DNA from: CANJBX01 sp041487815
GTDB lineage: Bacteria; Pseudomonadota; Alphaproteobacteria; Rhizobiales; Xanthobacteraceae
Reading direction: 5' to 3'
DNA length: 25,959 bases
NCBI GenBank assembly: GCA_041487815.1
Contig: JBGPOB010000006.1
Span: forward strand, 1 to 25,959
Part shown: positions 17,128 through 23,915 of the stretch, one piece after another
Position numbering within the stretch: position 1 is the first letter of the stretch
Layout of the letters: each line of letters opens with the position of its first letter
The notes under the pieces: model-generated
Database searches by the model: none
Seen by the model: only the letters and a program-made list of their open reading frames with translations
What the model was told of the DNA's origin: nothing
Position numbers and translations under genes: made by a program

Positions 17128-18873
17128 TCATGCGGTTTCGCCAAGCGACCGGCGCACGGCGCGGCGGACCTTGTCGGCGTCGAGTGCTCGCCAGCGGGCG
17201 GCGACGTGCTGGTCCGGCCGGAACAGGTAGCAACTCCCGGGCGAGACATCATAGCGTTTGCGGATCAAGCCGTCCCGGTCGTGCAGCGTCGCGTTCCGTC
17301 CGGCTTGGCCGCCAGCGGCAGCCGCCACGATCAGCGATCGCACCGGGATTGCGTCGCGCGACAGTAAATCCAGCGCCGCCAGCGTGTCGCTCGAGATGTC
17401 CTCTGCCTTGTCGGCGTAGACCAGCACCTGAAAATCGCCGGTGAGATATTGGATCAGCCAGTCGTTCGCGCCATTCACAGGCGCGTCGACCGCGGCGTTG
17501 CCCGGCGTGATCGACGTCTCCCAGGAGTCGGCGTCGGGGGTGAGCAGCCACGAGCCGCGCAGGCTGGGCGCGACTGACAGCCGGCCGGTGTTGATCAATA
17601 CCTTGGCGAACGGATGCTTCGGCGCCAGCGCCAGAACCGCGTTGCGGACGGCGAGCGAATGCGATCCGGTTGGGTTGATGAATTCGGCGGCGCGGCGCGA
17701 GAGCTGAATGTTCTCATCGGCCACCGGCGCGCGCTCGTCGTGGTAGCTGTCGATCAGGCGTTCGGATGCCTTGCCCTGGATGACATGGGCGATCTTCCAA
17801 ACCAGGTTGTCGACGTCCTGGATCGCGGAATTGCCACCGCGCCCGCCGCCGAACGGCGAGAGCTGGTGCGCCGCATCGCCCGCGAACAGTACGCGGCCAA
17901 CGCGAAAGTTCTTCACGCGGCGTACTTCGAACGAATAGATCGACGCAAACTGCGTTTCGAACGGCACCTCGGGGCCGAACATCGTCTCCAGCCGCTTGTT
18001 CACGCGCTCCGGCAGACATTCGACGACGGGATCGTCGTCCGGCCCGAGCTGCCAGTCCACGCGCCAGATCGAATCCGGCTGCTGGTGCATCAGCGAAATA
18101 TTGCTCTTGTCGAAAGTGGGATCGAACCAAAACATGCGCTGCGGCGGAAATTTGAACACCATTTTCACGTCGCAGATCACGAAATTCTCGACAAACTTGT
18201 CGCCTTCGAACGCAATGTTCAGCGCCTTGCGCATGGTCGAGCGCACGCCGTCGCACGCGATCACCCAATCGGCTTCGATGGCGTAGTTGCCTTGCGGGGT
18301 CTCGACCGTCAGATGCGCGGTCTTCTCGCCGTTCTTGATGTCGGCGACGCGGTTGGACCAGCGCACGTCGACATGCGCGAAGTCCCTGGCGCGCTCCACC
18401 AGGATCGATTCGACGTAATACTGCGGCAGGCACAGAAAGGCCTGATACTTTTCGGCGCCTTCCGGAAGGACATCGAACGAATAAAGAATTTTGTCCCGGA
18501 TCAGCGTGTTGCCCTTCGACCAGGAGATGCCTTTCGGAATCATGCGCTCGCTGATGCCAAGGCGCGTCGCGATCTCCATCGTACGCTTGCCTTGCGCAAT
18601 GGAGCGGCTGCCAAGGCTGACGGTATTGTTGTCGTCGAGCAGCACGCAGGGGATGCCGCGCACGCCAAGGTCGACCGCGGCCGTGAGGCCCGCGAGACCG
18701 CCGCCGACAATGACGACCTTGTGGCGCCCAACGCGGTTGTCGCGTAATTCGGGCGGCGGCAGGAACGGGTAAGTAGGATATTCGAAATTTCCGGAGCGAA
18801 GCTTGCCGCCGGGACGCAGGCGCAAACCGCTCGGATCGGCGCGATATTCCGTATACGCCGCTGGCTCTGCCAC
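17128..18873 (-). CDS. FAD-dependent aromatic hydroxylase (class A flavoprotein monooxygenase)
   Basis: 581-residue enzyme of the p-hydroxybenzoate hydroxylase fold, in the size class of MhpA/PheA-like phenolic hydroxylases with a C-terminal thioredoxin-like domain. Visible motifs: FAD dinucleotide-binding GGGLAG (57-62) after VVIV, the DG motif CDGVRS (around 208), and the GD motif FAGDAAHQLSPFGG (around 332). It would insert one oxygen atom into an aromatic ring using NAD(P)H. The start is GTG at 18873 with GGGAG about eight bases upstream; an open GTG 26 codons earlier has no good ribosome binding site and a low-complexity N-terminus. It is the first gene of the unit with DUF2783 and the TRAP binding protein, divergent from a CoA ligase. 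Substrate unknown. Confidence 0.9.
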   Translation of the reverse strand: MAEPAAYTEYRADPSGLRLRPGGKLRSGNFEYPTYPFLPPPELRDNRVGRHKVVIVGGGLAGLTAAVDLGVRGIPCVLLDDNNTVSLGSRSIAQGKRTMEIATRLGISERMIPKGISWSKGNTLIRDKILYSFDVLPEGAEKYQAFLCLPQYYVESILVERARDFAHVDVRWSNRVADIKNGEKTAHLTVETPQGNYAIEADWVIACDGVRSTMRKALNIAFEGDKFVENFVICDVKMVFKFPPQRMFWFDPTFDKSNISLMHQQPDSIWRVDWQLGPDDDPVVECLPERVNKRLETMFGPEVPFETQFASIYSFEVRRVKNFRVGRVLFAGDAAHQLSPFGGGRGGNSAIQDVDNLVWKIAHVIQGKASERLIDSYHDERAPVADENIQLSRRAAEFINPTGSHSLAVRNAVLALAPKHPFAKVLINTGRLSVAPSLRGSWLLTPDADSWETSITPGNAAVDAPVNGANDWLIQYLTGDFQVLVYADKAEDISSDTLAALDLLSRDAIPVRSLIVAAAAGGQAGRNATLHDRDGLIRKRYDVSPGSCYLFRPDQHVAARWRALDADKVRRAVRRSLGETA

Positions 18874-18907
18874 CGTTTCCGCTCCCGCAGCTTTCTTACT
18901 ATTGTTG

Positions 18908-18948
18908 TGACCGAATTCTAGACCTGAATTTGACCGTGATTGCCCGTG
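18908..18948. promoter_or_regulatory. Phased direct repeats in the divergent promoter region
   Basis: TGACCGAATT (18908), AGACCTGAATT (18920) and TGACCGTGATT (18931), with a weaker TGCCCGTG (18941), follow at steps of 11-12 bases, about one helical turn. They sit 35-75 bases upstream of the flavoprotein start in the 264-base gap shared with the CoA-ligase gene. A tandem operator for a substrate-responsive regulator is possible; no regulator gene is present in the window. Confidence 0.35.
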
Positions 18949-19137
18949 CACCGTTGAATGAGTGTGAATGTTCGCGTTTTTTCGGCCTTACTTCAAGTCA
19001 CAGGCGAGCCGGACGATCCCAGCGATTGAGCCGCACTGCCTTGCCAGCGCAACCGGACACAAGCATCTTAGCGCGCGAGGTCGAATGCTGTTTACCGCAG
19101 AACCCCACCGGCTCGCCGGCACCGGAAGCACTTCCCT

Positions 19138-20604
19138 ATGAACGTCGTCGAACCCATTCTTTTTCAAGCAAGGCATAATCCGCCGGCCCCTGCCATGTGC
19201 GCGCCGGGCGCGACGCTTGACATTATCAGCTACGGCCGACTTGAGCGCTTCATCAACAACATTGGCCACGCTGCGCTCTCGCTGGGTTTACAGCACGGCA
19301 ACGTCGTCGCGATTCAGGTCAAGAACCACAACTTTCATGCTTCCATCGTGCTCGCATTGGCAAACATCGGGATCGCAACGCTGTCGGTCCGTGAGCCGGC
19401 ATTTCCGGCAGGGCTGCGGATCGATGCGTTCATCACCGACGAGCCGCCCAATCCGGGGAAGCTTGGAAGCGTAAAGATCGTTCACGCCGATCTCGCCTGG
19501 ACCGAAGGAGAAGGCCGGCCTATCGATGCTCGCCACCTCTACCGCGGGCATGGCGACGCCGTCTGCCGAATCTCGACGACGTCAGGATCGACCGGCGAGG
19601 CGAAAGCGGTGGCCTTCAGCCATCACATGCAGTCCGCACGACTGGCCCGCTATAATCACGCCTATGGCGCCCGCTTTCCGGACTGCGCGCGTTTTTTCTG
19701 CGACCTCGGACTTCCTTCAAGCGTGGGGTTTCGCCATTTGCTCTACATCCTCTCTCGCGGCGGGACGATGTTTTTTCCCGGCGCAGAGCCGATGGACACG
19801 CTGCAAACCTTCGAGTTGTACAAGGTGCAGGGGCTGATCGCCTCGCCCGGCGGCCTCAGCGGCTTCCTGAAATTTTATGAGGAGAACAGCGCATTCCACA
19901 GCAACTTTGAAATCGTCATTGCAACCGGAAGCCCGTTGCCGGCAACGCTGTCCCAGCGCGTGCGCGCGGGCCTGTGCTCCAATCTCGTCTACTATTACGG
20001 AACGACCGAAACCGGGACCGTGTCATCCGCGCCGGCACATGCACTGACGGAAATTCCTGGAGCGGTCGGGTACGTGGCGCCCGGCGTTACGGCGGAGATT
20101 ATCGACGGTTCCGGGCAGCCGTGCCGGGCCGGCAGCGAAGGCGTGCTGCGCGTCCGCAGCCCGGTCAACGTCGATGGATATCTCGGTGACGTTGAACTGT
20201 CGTCGCGGCTGTTTCGCGACGGGTGCTTCTACACCGGCGATACCGGCTATCTCAGGACCGATGGCATGCTGGTGATAACCGGGCGGGAGAAGGATGTCCT
20301 GAATCTCGGCGGCGACAAAGTAAAGCCGCAGATCATCGAAGAGGTGGTGACCGCGTTTGGCGCGATCGGGCAGGCGGCCGTTTTCACCGTACCGAATGCA
20401 CTCGGCGTCGAGGAGGTCTGGGCACTAATTGTGCCGAACGCCGCGGTCGATGAAAAATCGCTGCGCGCGCATTGTGAGCGCAGTCTTCCTGTCGGGTGCG
20501 TTCCGGCTCGGTTCGTGTCCGTCGAACGGCTGCCGCGCAATGAAAACGGCAAGATTGAGCGGCATCGACTGGCCGAGGCGGCAAACGCGCCCGGCGCCGG
20601 ATAG
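19138..20604 (+). CDS. AMP-binding acyl/aryl-CoA ligase
   Basis: 488-residue class I adenylate-forming enzyme: it would activate a carboxylic acid as acyl-AMP, then pass it to CoA. Motifs in order: TTSGSTG phosphate loop (147-153), YYYGTTETG (285-293), YTGD (365-368), the hinge region TGREKDVLNLGG (381-392) and the catalytic lysine K472 in NENGKIER. Slightly short for the family, mainly in the N-terminal domain. Start ATG at 19138; a GGAAG lies rather far upstream. Divergent from the flavoprotein hydroxylase and probably sharing its control region, so it may activate the same aromatic acid or its product. Substrate cannot be read from sequence. Confidence 0.87.
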   Translation: MNVVEPILFQARHNPPAPAMCAPGATLDIISYGRLERFINNIGHAALSLGLQHGNVVAIQVKNHNFHASIVLALANIGIATLSVREPAFPAGLRIDAFITDEPPNPGKLGSVKIVHADLAWTEGEGRPIDARHLYRGHGDAVCRISTTSGSTGEAKAVAFSHHMQSARLARYNHAYGARFPDCARFFCDLGLPSSVGFRHLLYILSRGGTMFFPGAEPMDTLQTFELYKVQGLIASPGGLSGFLKFYEENSAFHSNFEIVIATGSPLPATLSQRVRAGLCSNLVYYYGTTETGTVSSAPAHALTEIPGAVGYVAPGVTAEIIDGSGQPCRAGSEGVLRVRSPVNVDGYLGDVELSSRLFRDGCFYTGDTGYLRTDGMLVITGREKDVLNLGGDKVKPQIIEEVVTAFGAIGQAAVFTVPNALGVEEVWALIVPNAAVDEKSLRAHCERSLPVGCVPARFVSVERLPRNENGKIERHRLAEAANAPGAG

Positions 20605-20720
20605 CGGGATGTTGTAATCTGGCAACGTCCTCCCGAAAACAGCCATACTTTATCGCGGTGAACGATTGGCGTCACCGCTCTGCGATGGTAGTTTGAACGA
20701 GATTCCCCGAGTTGGGCACG

Positions 20721-21461
20721 ATGAAATCAAGATTTCTGGCAACAGTTTCCGCGCTCGCCCTGAGCTGCGGCGCGCAGGCGGCTGATTTGCCGGTCAAGGC
20801 GCCAATCGCGTTGGCCGACCCGCCGATGAATTGGACCGGCTGGTATGCCGGCCTTCAAGGCGGCTTTGCCCGCGATGCAGGGGGCTTTCAGGATCCCGAC
20901 GGCCTCTACACCGCTGGATTTGCGCCGCGCAATTTCGGCACCCGGCATACGGGCGGCATTCTTGGCGGCCACGTCGGCTACAACTGGCAAAACGCGCGCT
21001 TTGTCTACGGCTTCGAAGCCGATGCAAGCGGACTTTGGGGCAACGCGAGAACGGCCGCGTTGCCTGCCTTTCCTGCGCAGTCACCGATAAGTTTTGACGT
21101 CGATTGGCTCGCGACGTTTCGCGGGCGCGCGGGCTTCACCTTGGATCCCGCAACGCTTGTCTATGTCACCGGTGGCGTGGCGTTCGGCCATGTGAACAAC
21201 AGCGCGGCGTTGTTCAGCGGGAGCAATATATTGCAGGGCGTCATCAGCAATGACGAGACGAGAACCGGCTGGGTCATCGGCGCCGGCATCGAGCGCATGT
21301 TCAATGCGCGCTGGACGGCGCGCGCTGAGGTTCGCTACGTCGATCTGGGAAGCGGCACTGCGACCGCGTTCTGTCCGGACGCGACGCCCTGCACGGGTTA
21401 CCGCGGCGAGTTTTCAAACCAGTTGCTAATGGGACTCGTCGGCGTGTCGCTGAAGTTCTGA
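20721..21461 (+). CDS. Outer-membrane beta-barrel protein (Omp25/Omp31-like)
   Basis: 246 residues from ATG at 20721: signal peptide ending AQA before ADLPVKAP, then a short linker and a barrel starting at WTGWYAGLQGGF, a hallmark of the small Hyphomicrobiales surface antigens. Alternating strands continue to a C-terminal GVSLKF, with Phe at the end as expected for assembly by the Bam machinery. A TTG three codons upstream is also open. The role is probably structural or in surface properties. It follows the CoA ligase by 116 bases on the same strand; functional linkage is uncertain. One Cys pair (CPDATPC) lies in a late loop. Confidence 0.88.
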   Translation: MKSRFLATVSALALSCGAQAADLPVKAPIALADPPMNWTGWYAGLQGGFARDAGGFQDPDGLYTAGFAPRNFGTRHTGGILGGHVGYNWQNARFVYGFEADASGLWGNARTAALPAFPAQSPISFDVDWLATFRGRAGFTLDPATLVYVTGGVAFGHVNNSAALFSGSNILQGVISNDETRTGWVIGAGIERMFNARWTARAEVRYVDLGSGTATAFCPDATPCTGYRGEFSNQLLMGLVGVSLKF

Positions 21462-21573
21462 CACGGCCGGCGCAACGCCTAAACGCGCACGCCGCCGACA
21501 GCATTGCCATCATCAAGATCGTTTCGATGTGGATTTGCCGGCGCTACGATTTGTCCGGCCCTCGGGCCGCGGC

Positions 21574-21858
21574 TTAAGGCGGCGCCTGCTGTTGCTCGCC
21601 CGGCGCGCTGGCATGGATCGCCAGCGCGTGCACGCCGCCCTTGAGTTCCGCCGCGAGCAATTCGTTGATCATGCGGTGGCGTTCGAGCCTGGTCTTGCCC
21701 GTGAACGCTTGCGCCACGATATGCACACGGAAGTGCGTCTCGCCGCCGGGGCGATGACCGGCATGGCCTACATGTTTGTGCGACTCGTCCACGACCTCCA
21801 GGCTTGCGGGCGTGAACGTCTTGGCAAGCTTGCCGGTGATAATGTCGCGCATCGACAT
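21574..21858 (-). CDS. BolA family protein
   Basis: 94 residues with the BolA fold: MRDIITGKLAKTF, the DESHKHVGH segment, THFRVHIVAQAF and KTRLERHRMINELLAAEL. BolA proteins work with monothiol glutaredoxins in iron-sulphur cluster handling and also affect transcription and morphology. The HVGH segment supplies the His that commonly takes part in cluster binding. Start is ATG at 21858 or, equally possible, ATG two codons later (21852); neither has a clear ribosome binding site. Divergent from the DnaJ-domain gene across 157 bases. Convergent with the outer-membrane protein gene, with a 112-base gap where I see no clear terminator. Confidence 0.92.
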   Translation of the reverse strand: MSMRDIITGKLAKTFTPASLEVVDESHKHVGHAGHRPGGETHFRVHIVAQAFTGKTRLERHRMINELLAAELKGGVHALAIHASAPGEQQQAPP

Positions 21859-21977
21859 GGTGGTTGAGTTAGCGCCGCGCCGCGATGGCCGTCAATGCTC
21901 GGCGTGGCGGGCGCCGGCGCGATCACGCGGGATCGAATTTTTTTCTGTCGCATTCGGGTCGAACTTTGATGATTTGC

Positions 21978-22007
21978 TTGCAACCCCTGCCTATTGCTTC
22001 GCATAAT
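21978..22007 (+). promoter_or_regulatory. Candidate promoter for a nearly leaderless DnaJ-protein mRNA
   Basis: TTGCAA (21978-21983), then 18 bases, then CATAAT (22002-22007). Transcription would start about six or seven bases on, at or within two or three bases of the ATG at 22016. No Shine-Dalgarno sequence precedes that ATG, which agrees with a leaderless message. Confidence 0.45.
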
Positions 22008-22015
22008 GTCCGGTT

Positions 22016-22642
22016 ATGAAATTTGACTCGCCCTTTTTCGACCGCATTCGCGTCAAGCCGGAAAACGACCGCCGGCGTCGCGCGGAAGAGCCCAGCTGCG
22101 AGTGGCCCGGCTGCGACCACGCGGCGACCCATCGCGCGCCGAAGGGGCGCGGCAAGGAACGCGAATACTGGCGTTTCTGCCTCGATCACGTGCGCGACTA
22201 CAATCACTCGTACAATTTCTTCAAGGACATGCCCGACGAGGCGGTGGCCAGCTACCAGAAGGACGCGTTGACCGGGCATCGCCCGACCTGGAGGCTGGGA
22301 GCGATCGGCGGCAAAGGCCGCAGCGCGCGCGTCGACCGCGGGCCATTGGCGGGCGCAAGCAGTGCGCATGATCCGTTCGGCGTGTTCGGCGAATTCGGTG
22401 CCGCGCGCCAGCGCGCGCGGGCGCCCGAGCGGCCGGGCCGCACCGTCCACAACGCGGCGCGCAAGGCGATCGATGCGCTCGGGCTTGAAATCGAGGCCAC
22501 CAAGGCCGAAATCAAGGCCCGATTCAAGGAACTGGTGAAGCGTCACCACCCCGACGCCAATGGCGGCGACCGCGCCTCCGAGGACAAGCTGCGCGAGATC
22601 ATCGTTGCCTATAACTATCTGAAATCGGCGGGCTTTTGCTGA
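22016..22642 (+). CDS. DnaJ-domain protein with N-terminal Cys/His cluster
   Basis: 208 residues. A C-terminal J-domain (about 152-208) carries the HPD triad at 178-180 (VKRHHPDANGGD) that stimulates Hsp70 ATPase activity. The N-terminal part has C28-x4-C33, H35, C55 and H58, arranged as a possible zinc site, and the sequence between is basic and flexible. This architecture, J-domain last, is not that of canonical DnaJ; it is the unnamed DnaJ-like protein found beside cobS-cobT in this group as I remember it. ATG at 22016 has no ribosome binding site and may be leaderless. A chaperone task linked to the cobaltochelatase genes downstream is speculative. Confidence 0.87.
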   Translation: MKFDSPFFDRIRVKPENDRRRRAEEPSCEWPGCDHAATHRAPKGRGKEREYWRFCLDHVRDYNHSYNFFKDMPDEAVASYQKDALTGHRPTWRLGAIGGKGRSARVDRGPLAGASSAHDPFGVFGEFGAARQRARAPERPGRTVHNAARKAIDALGLEIEATKAEIKARFKELVKRHHPDANGGDRASEDKLREIIVAYNYLKSAGFC

Positions 22643-22709
22643 TTTCAGCGGCGGCTTTCGCAGCCGCACAGGTTTCTGCTAGGTTGCCGCAATAATCCGA
22701 CCCGCAACC

Positions 22710-22821
22710 GAGCGCGGTCAGCAAAAGTGGTCACCGGTTTTGTGTCCGACCGCGCTCTAACTAAATGACTTGGCGCGCAATCCGGGCGGCTGACCGGTAA
22801 CCACTCAGCCTGATTGCGCGC
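22710..22821. repeat. Twin-hairpin repeat, family B copy 2
   Basis: The first hairpin pairs GAGCGCGGTC (22710-22719) with GACCGCGCTC (22748-22757); the second pairs GCGCGCAATC (22773-22782) with GATTGCGCGC (22812-22821). Inner sequences such as CAGCAAAAGTG, CCGGTTTTG and GACCGGTAACCACT match 9137-9249, while the stems differ but still pair perfectly. It occupies the gap before cobS, ending 46 bases before its start. Confidence 0.8.
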
Positions 22822-22867
22822 TGCACCGATTCGCGCCTCGGACGATCTTCGAGGCCGTGGAGGATCA

Positions 22868-23854
22868 ATGACGACCGCACCTGAAACCGTTTCCGGCCTG
22901 CCGGACATGAAGGTCTCGATCCGCCAGGTGTTCGGGTTCGACAGCGACATGGAAGTGCCGGCCTATTCGGAGGCCAACGAATACGTGCCCGATTTCGACG
23001 CCGACTACCGATTCGATAGGCCGACGACGCTCGCCATTCTCGCTGGCTTCGCCAAGAACCGCCGCGTCATCGTCACCGGCTATCACGGCACCGGCAAGTC
23101 GACCCACATCGAGCAGGTCGCGGCACGGCTCAACTGGCCGCTGGTGCGCGTCAACCTCGACAGCCATATCAGCCGCATCGACCTCATCGGCAAGGATGCG
23201 ATCGTCATCAAGGAAGGCAAGCAGGTCACCGAGTTCCGCGACGGCATCCTGCCGTGGGCCTATCAGCACAATGTCGCGCTCTGCTTCGACGAATACGACG
23301 CCGGCCGCCCGGACGTGATGTTCGTCATTCAGCGCGTGCTGGAATCCTCGGGCCGGCTCACGCTCCTCGACCAGAACCGGGTGATCCGTCCGCATCCCTC
23401 GTTCCGGCTGTTCGCGACCGCCAATACGATCGGGCTCGGCGACACATCGGGCCTCTATCACGGCACCCAGCAGATCAACCAGGCGCAGATGGACCGCTGG
23501 TCGATCGTGACCACGCTCAACTATCTGCCGCATGACAACGAGGTCGAGATCGTACTGGCCAAGGCCAAGCACTACCGCACCGACGCCGGCCGCGACATCG
23601 TCTCCAAGATGGTGCGCGTCGCCGATCTCACGCGCAACGCCTTCATCAACGGCGATCTCTCCACCGTGATGAGTCCGCGCACCGTGATCACCTGGGCCGA
23701 GAACGCCGACATATTCAAGGACATCGGCTTCGCGTTCCGCGTCACGTTCCTCAACAAATGCGACGAACTCGAGCGGCCGATCGTCGCCGAATTTTATCAG
23801 CGTTGCTTCGGCCAGGAATTGCCGGAGAGTTCGGTGAACGTGGCGCTGAGCTGA
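22868..23854 (+). CDS. cobS: Aerobic cobaltochelatase subunit CobS
   Basis: AAA+ ATPase of the CobNST complex, which inserts cobalt into hydrogenobyrinic acid a,c-diamide in the aerobic cobalamin pathway. The protein has 328 residues. Walker A is GYHGTGKST (71-79) and Walker B ends LCFDEYD (around 138-144); the MoxR-like body contains LFATANTIGLGD and QAQMDRWS. The start is ATG at 22868 because GGAGG lies five bases upstream; a longer open frame starts in the preceding repeat. cobT follows 61 bases on, separated by a short hairpin, so the two form an operon. CobN is not in the window. This is the chelatase subunit, not the unrelated cobalamin synthase also named cobS. Confidence 0.95.
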   Translation: MTTAPETVSGLPDMKVSIRQVFGFDSDMEVPAYSEANEYVPDFDADYRFDRPTTLAILAGFAKNRRVIVTGYHGTGKSTHIEQVAARLNWPLVRVNLDSHISRIDLIGKDAIVIKEGKQVTEFRDGILPWAYQHNVALCFDEYDAGRPDVMFVIQRVLESSGRLTLLDQNRVIRPHPSFRLFATANTIGLGDTSGLYHGTQQINQAQMDRWSIVTTLNYLPHDNEVEIVLAKAKHYRTDAGRDIVSKMVRVADLTRNAFINGDLSTVMSPRTVITWAENADIFKDIGFAFRVTFLNKCDELERPIVAEFYQRCFGQELPESSVNVALS

Positions 23855-23867
23855 GTTTTCTTTCTTC

Positions 23868-23890
23868 CCCTCTCCCTCAAGGGGAGAGGG
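23868..23890. repeat. Short hairpin between cobS and cobT
   Basis: CCCTCTCCC (23868-23876) pairs with GGGAGAGGG (23882-23890) around TCAAG. It follows the cobS stop by 13 bases and precedes the cobT ATG by 25. It may attenuate or separate the messages, or be a common intergenic palindrome; there is no T-run after the stem on the plus strand. Confidence 0.6.
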
Positions 23891-23915
23891 TTACCGAGTG
23901 TGTGGCCCGAGAACC

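Noticed and set aside
18874..18951. GTG at 18951 as start of the flavoprotein
   Set aside because: It lacks a ribosome binding site and adds a low-complexity Asn/Ser-rich piece that overlaps the probable promoter region. GTG at 18873 has GGGAG upstream.
20605..20720. Terminator between the CoA ligase and the outer-membrane protein genes
   Set aside because: An imperfect hairpin (ATGTTG/CAACGT) is present near 20609-20627 but is short, contains a wobble pair and has no T-run after it.
22814..22867. Longer cobS start at 22814
   Set aside because: The added 18 residues come from the end of the twin-hairpin repeat and the leader, while ATG at 22868 has GGAGG five bases upstream.
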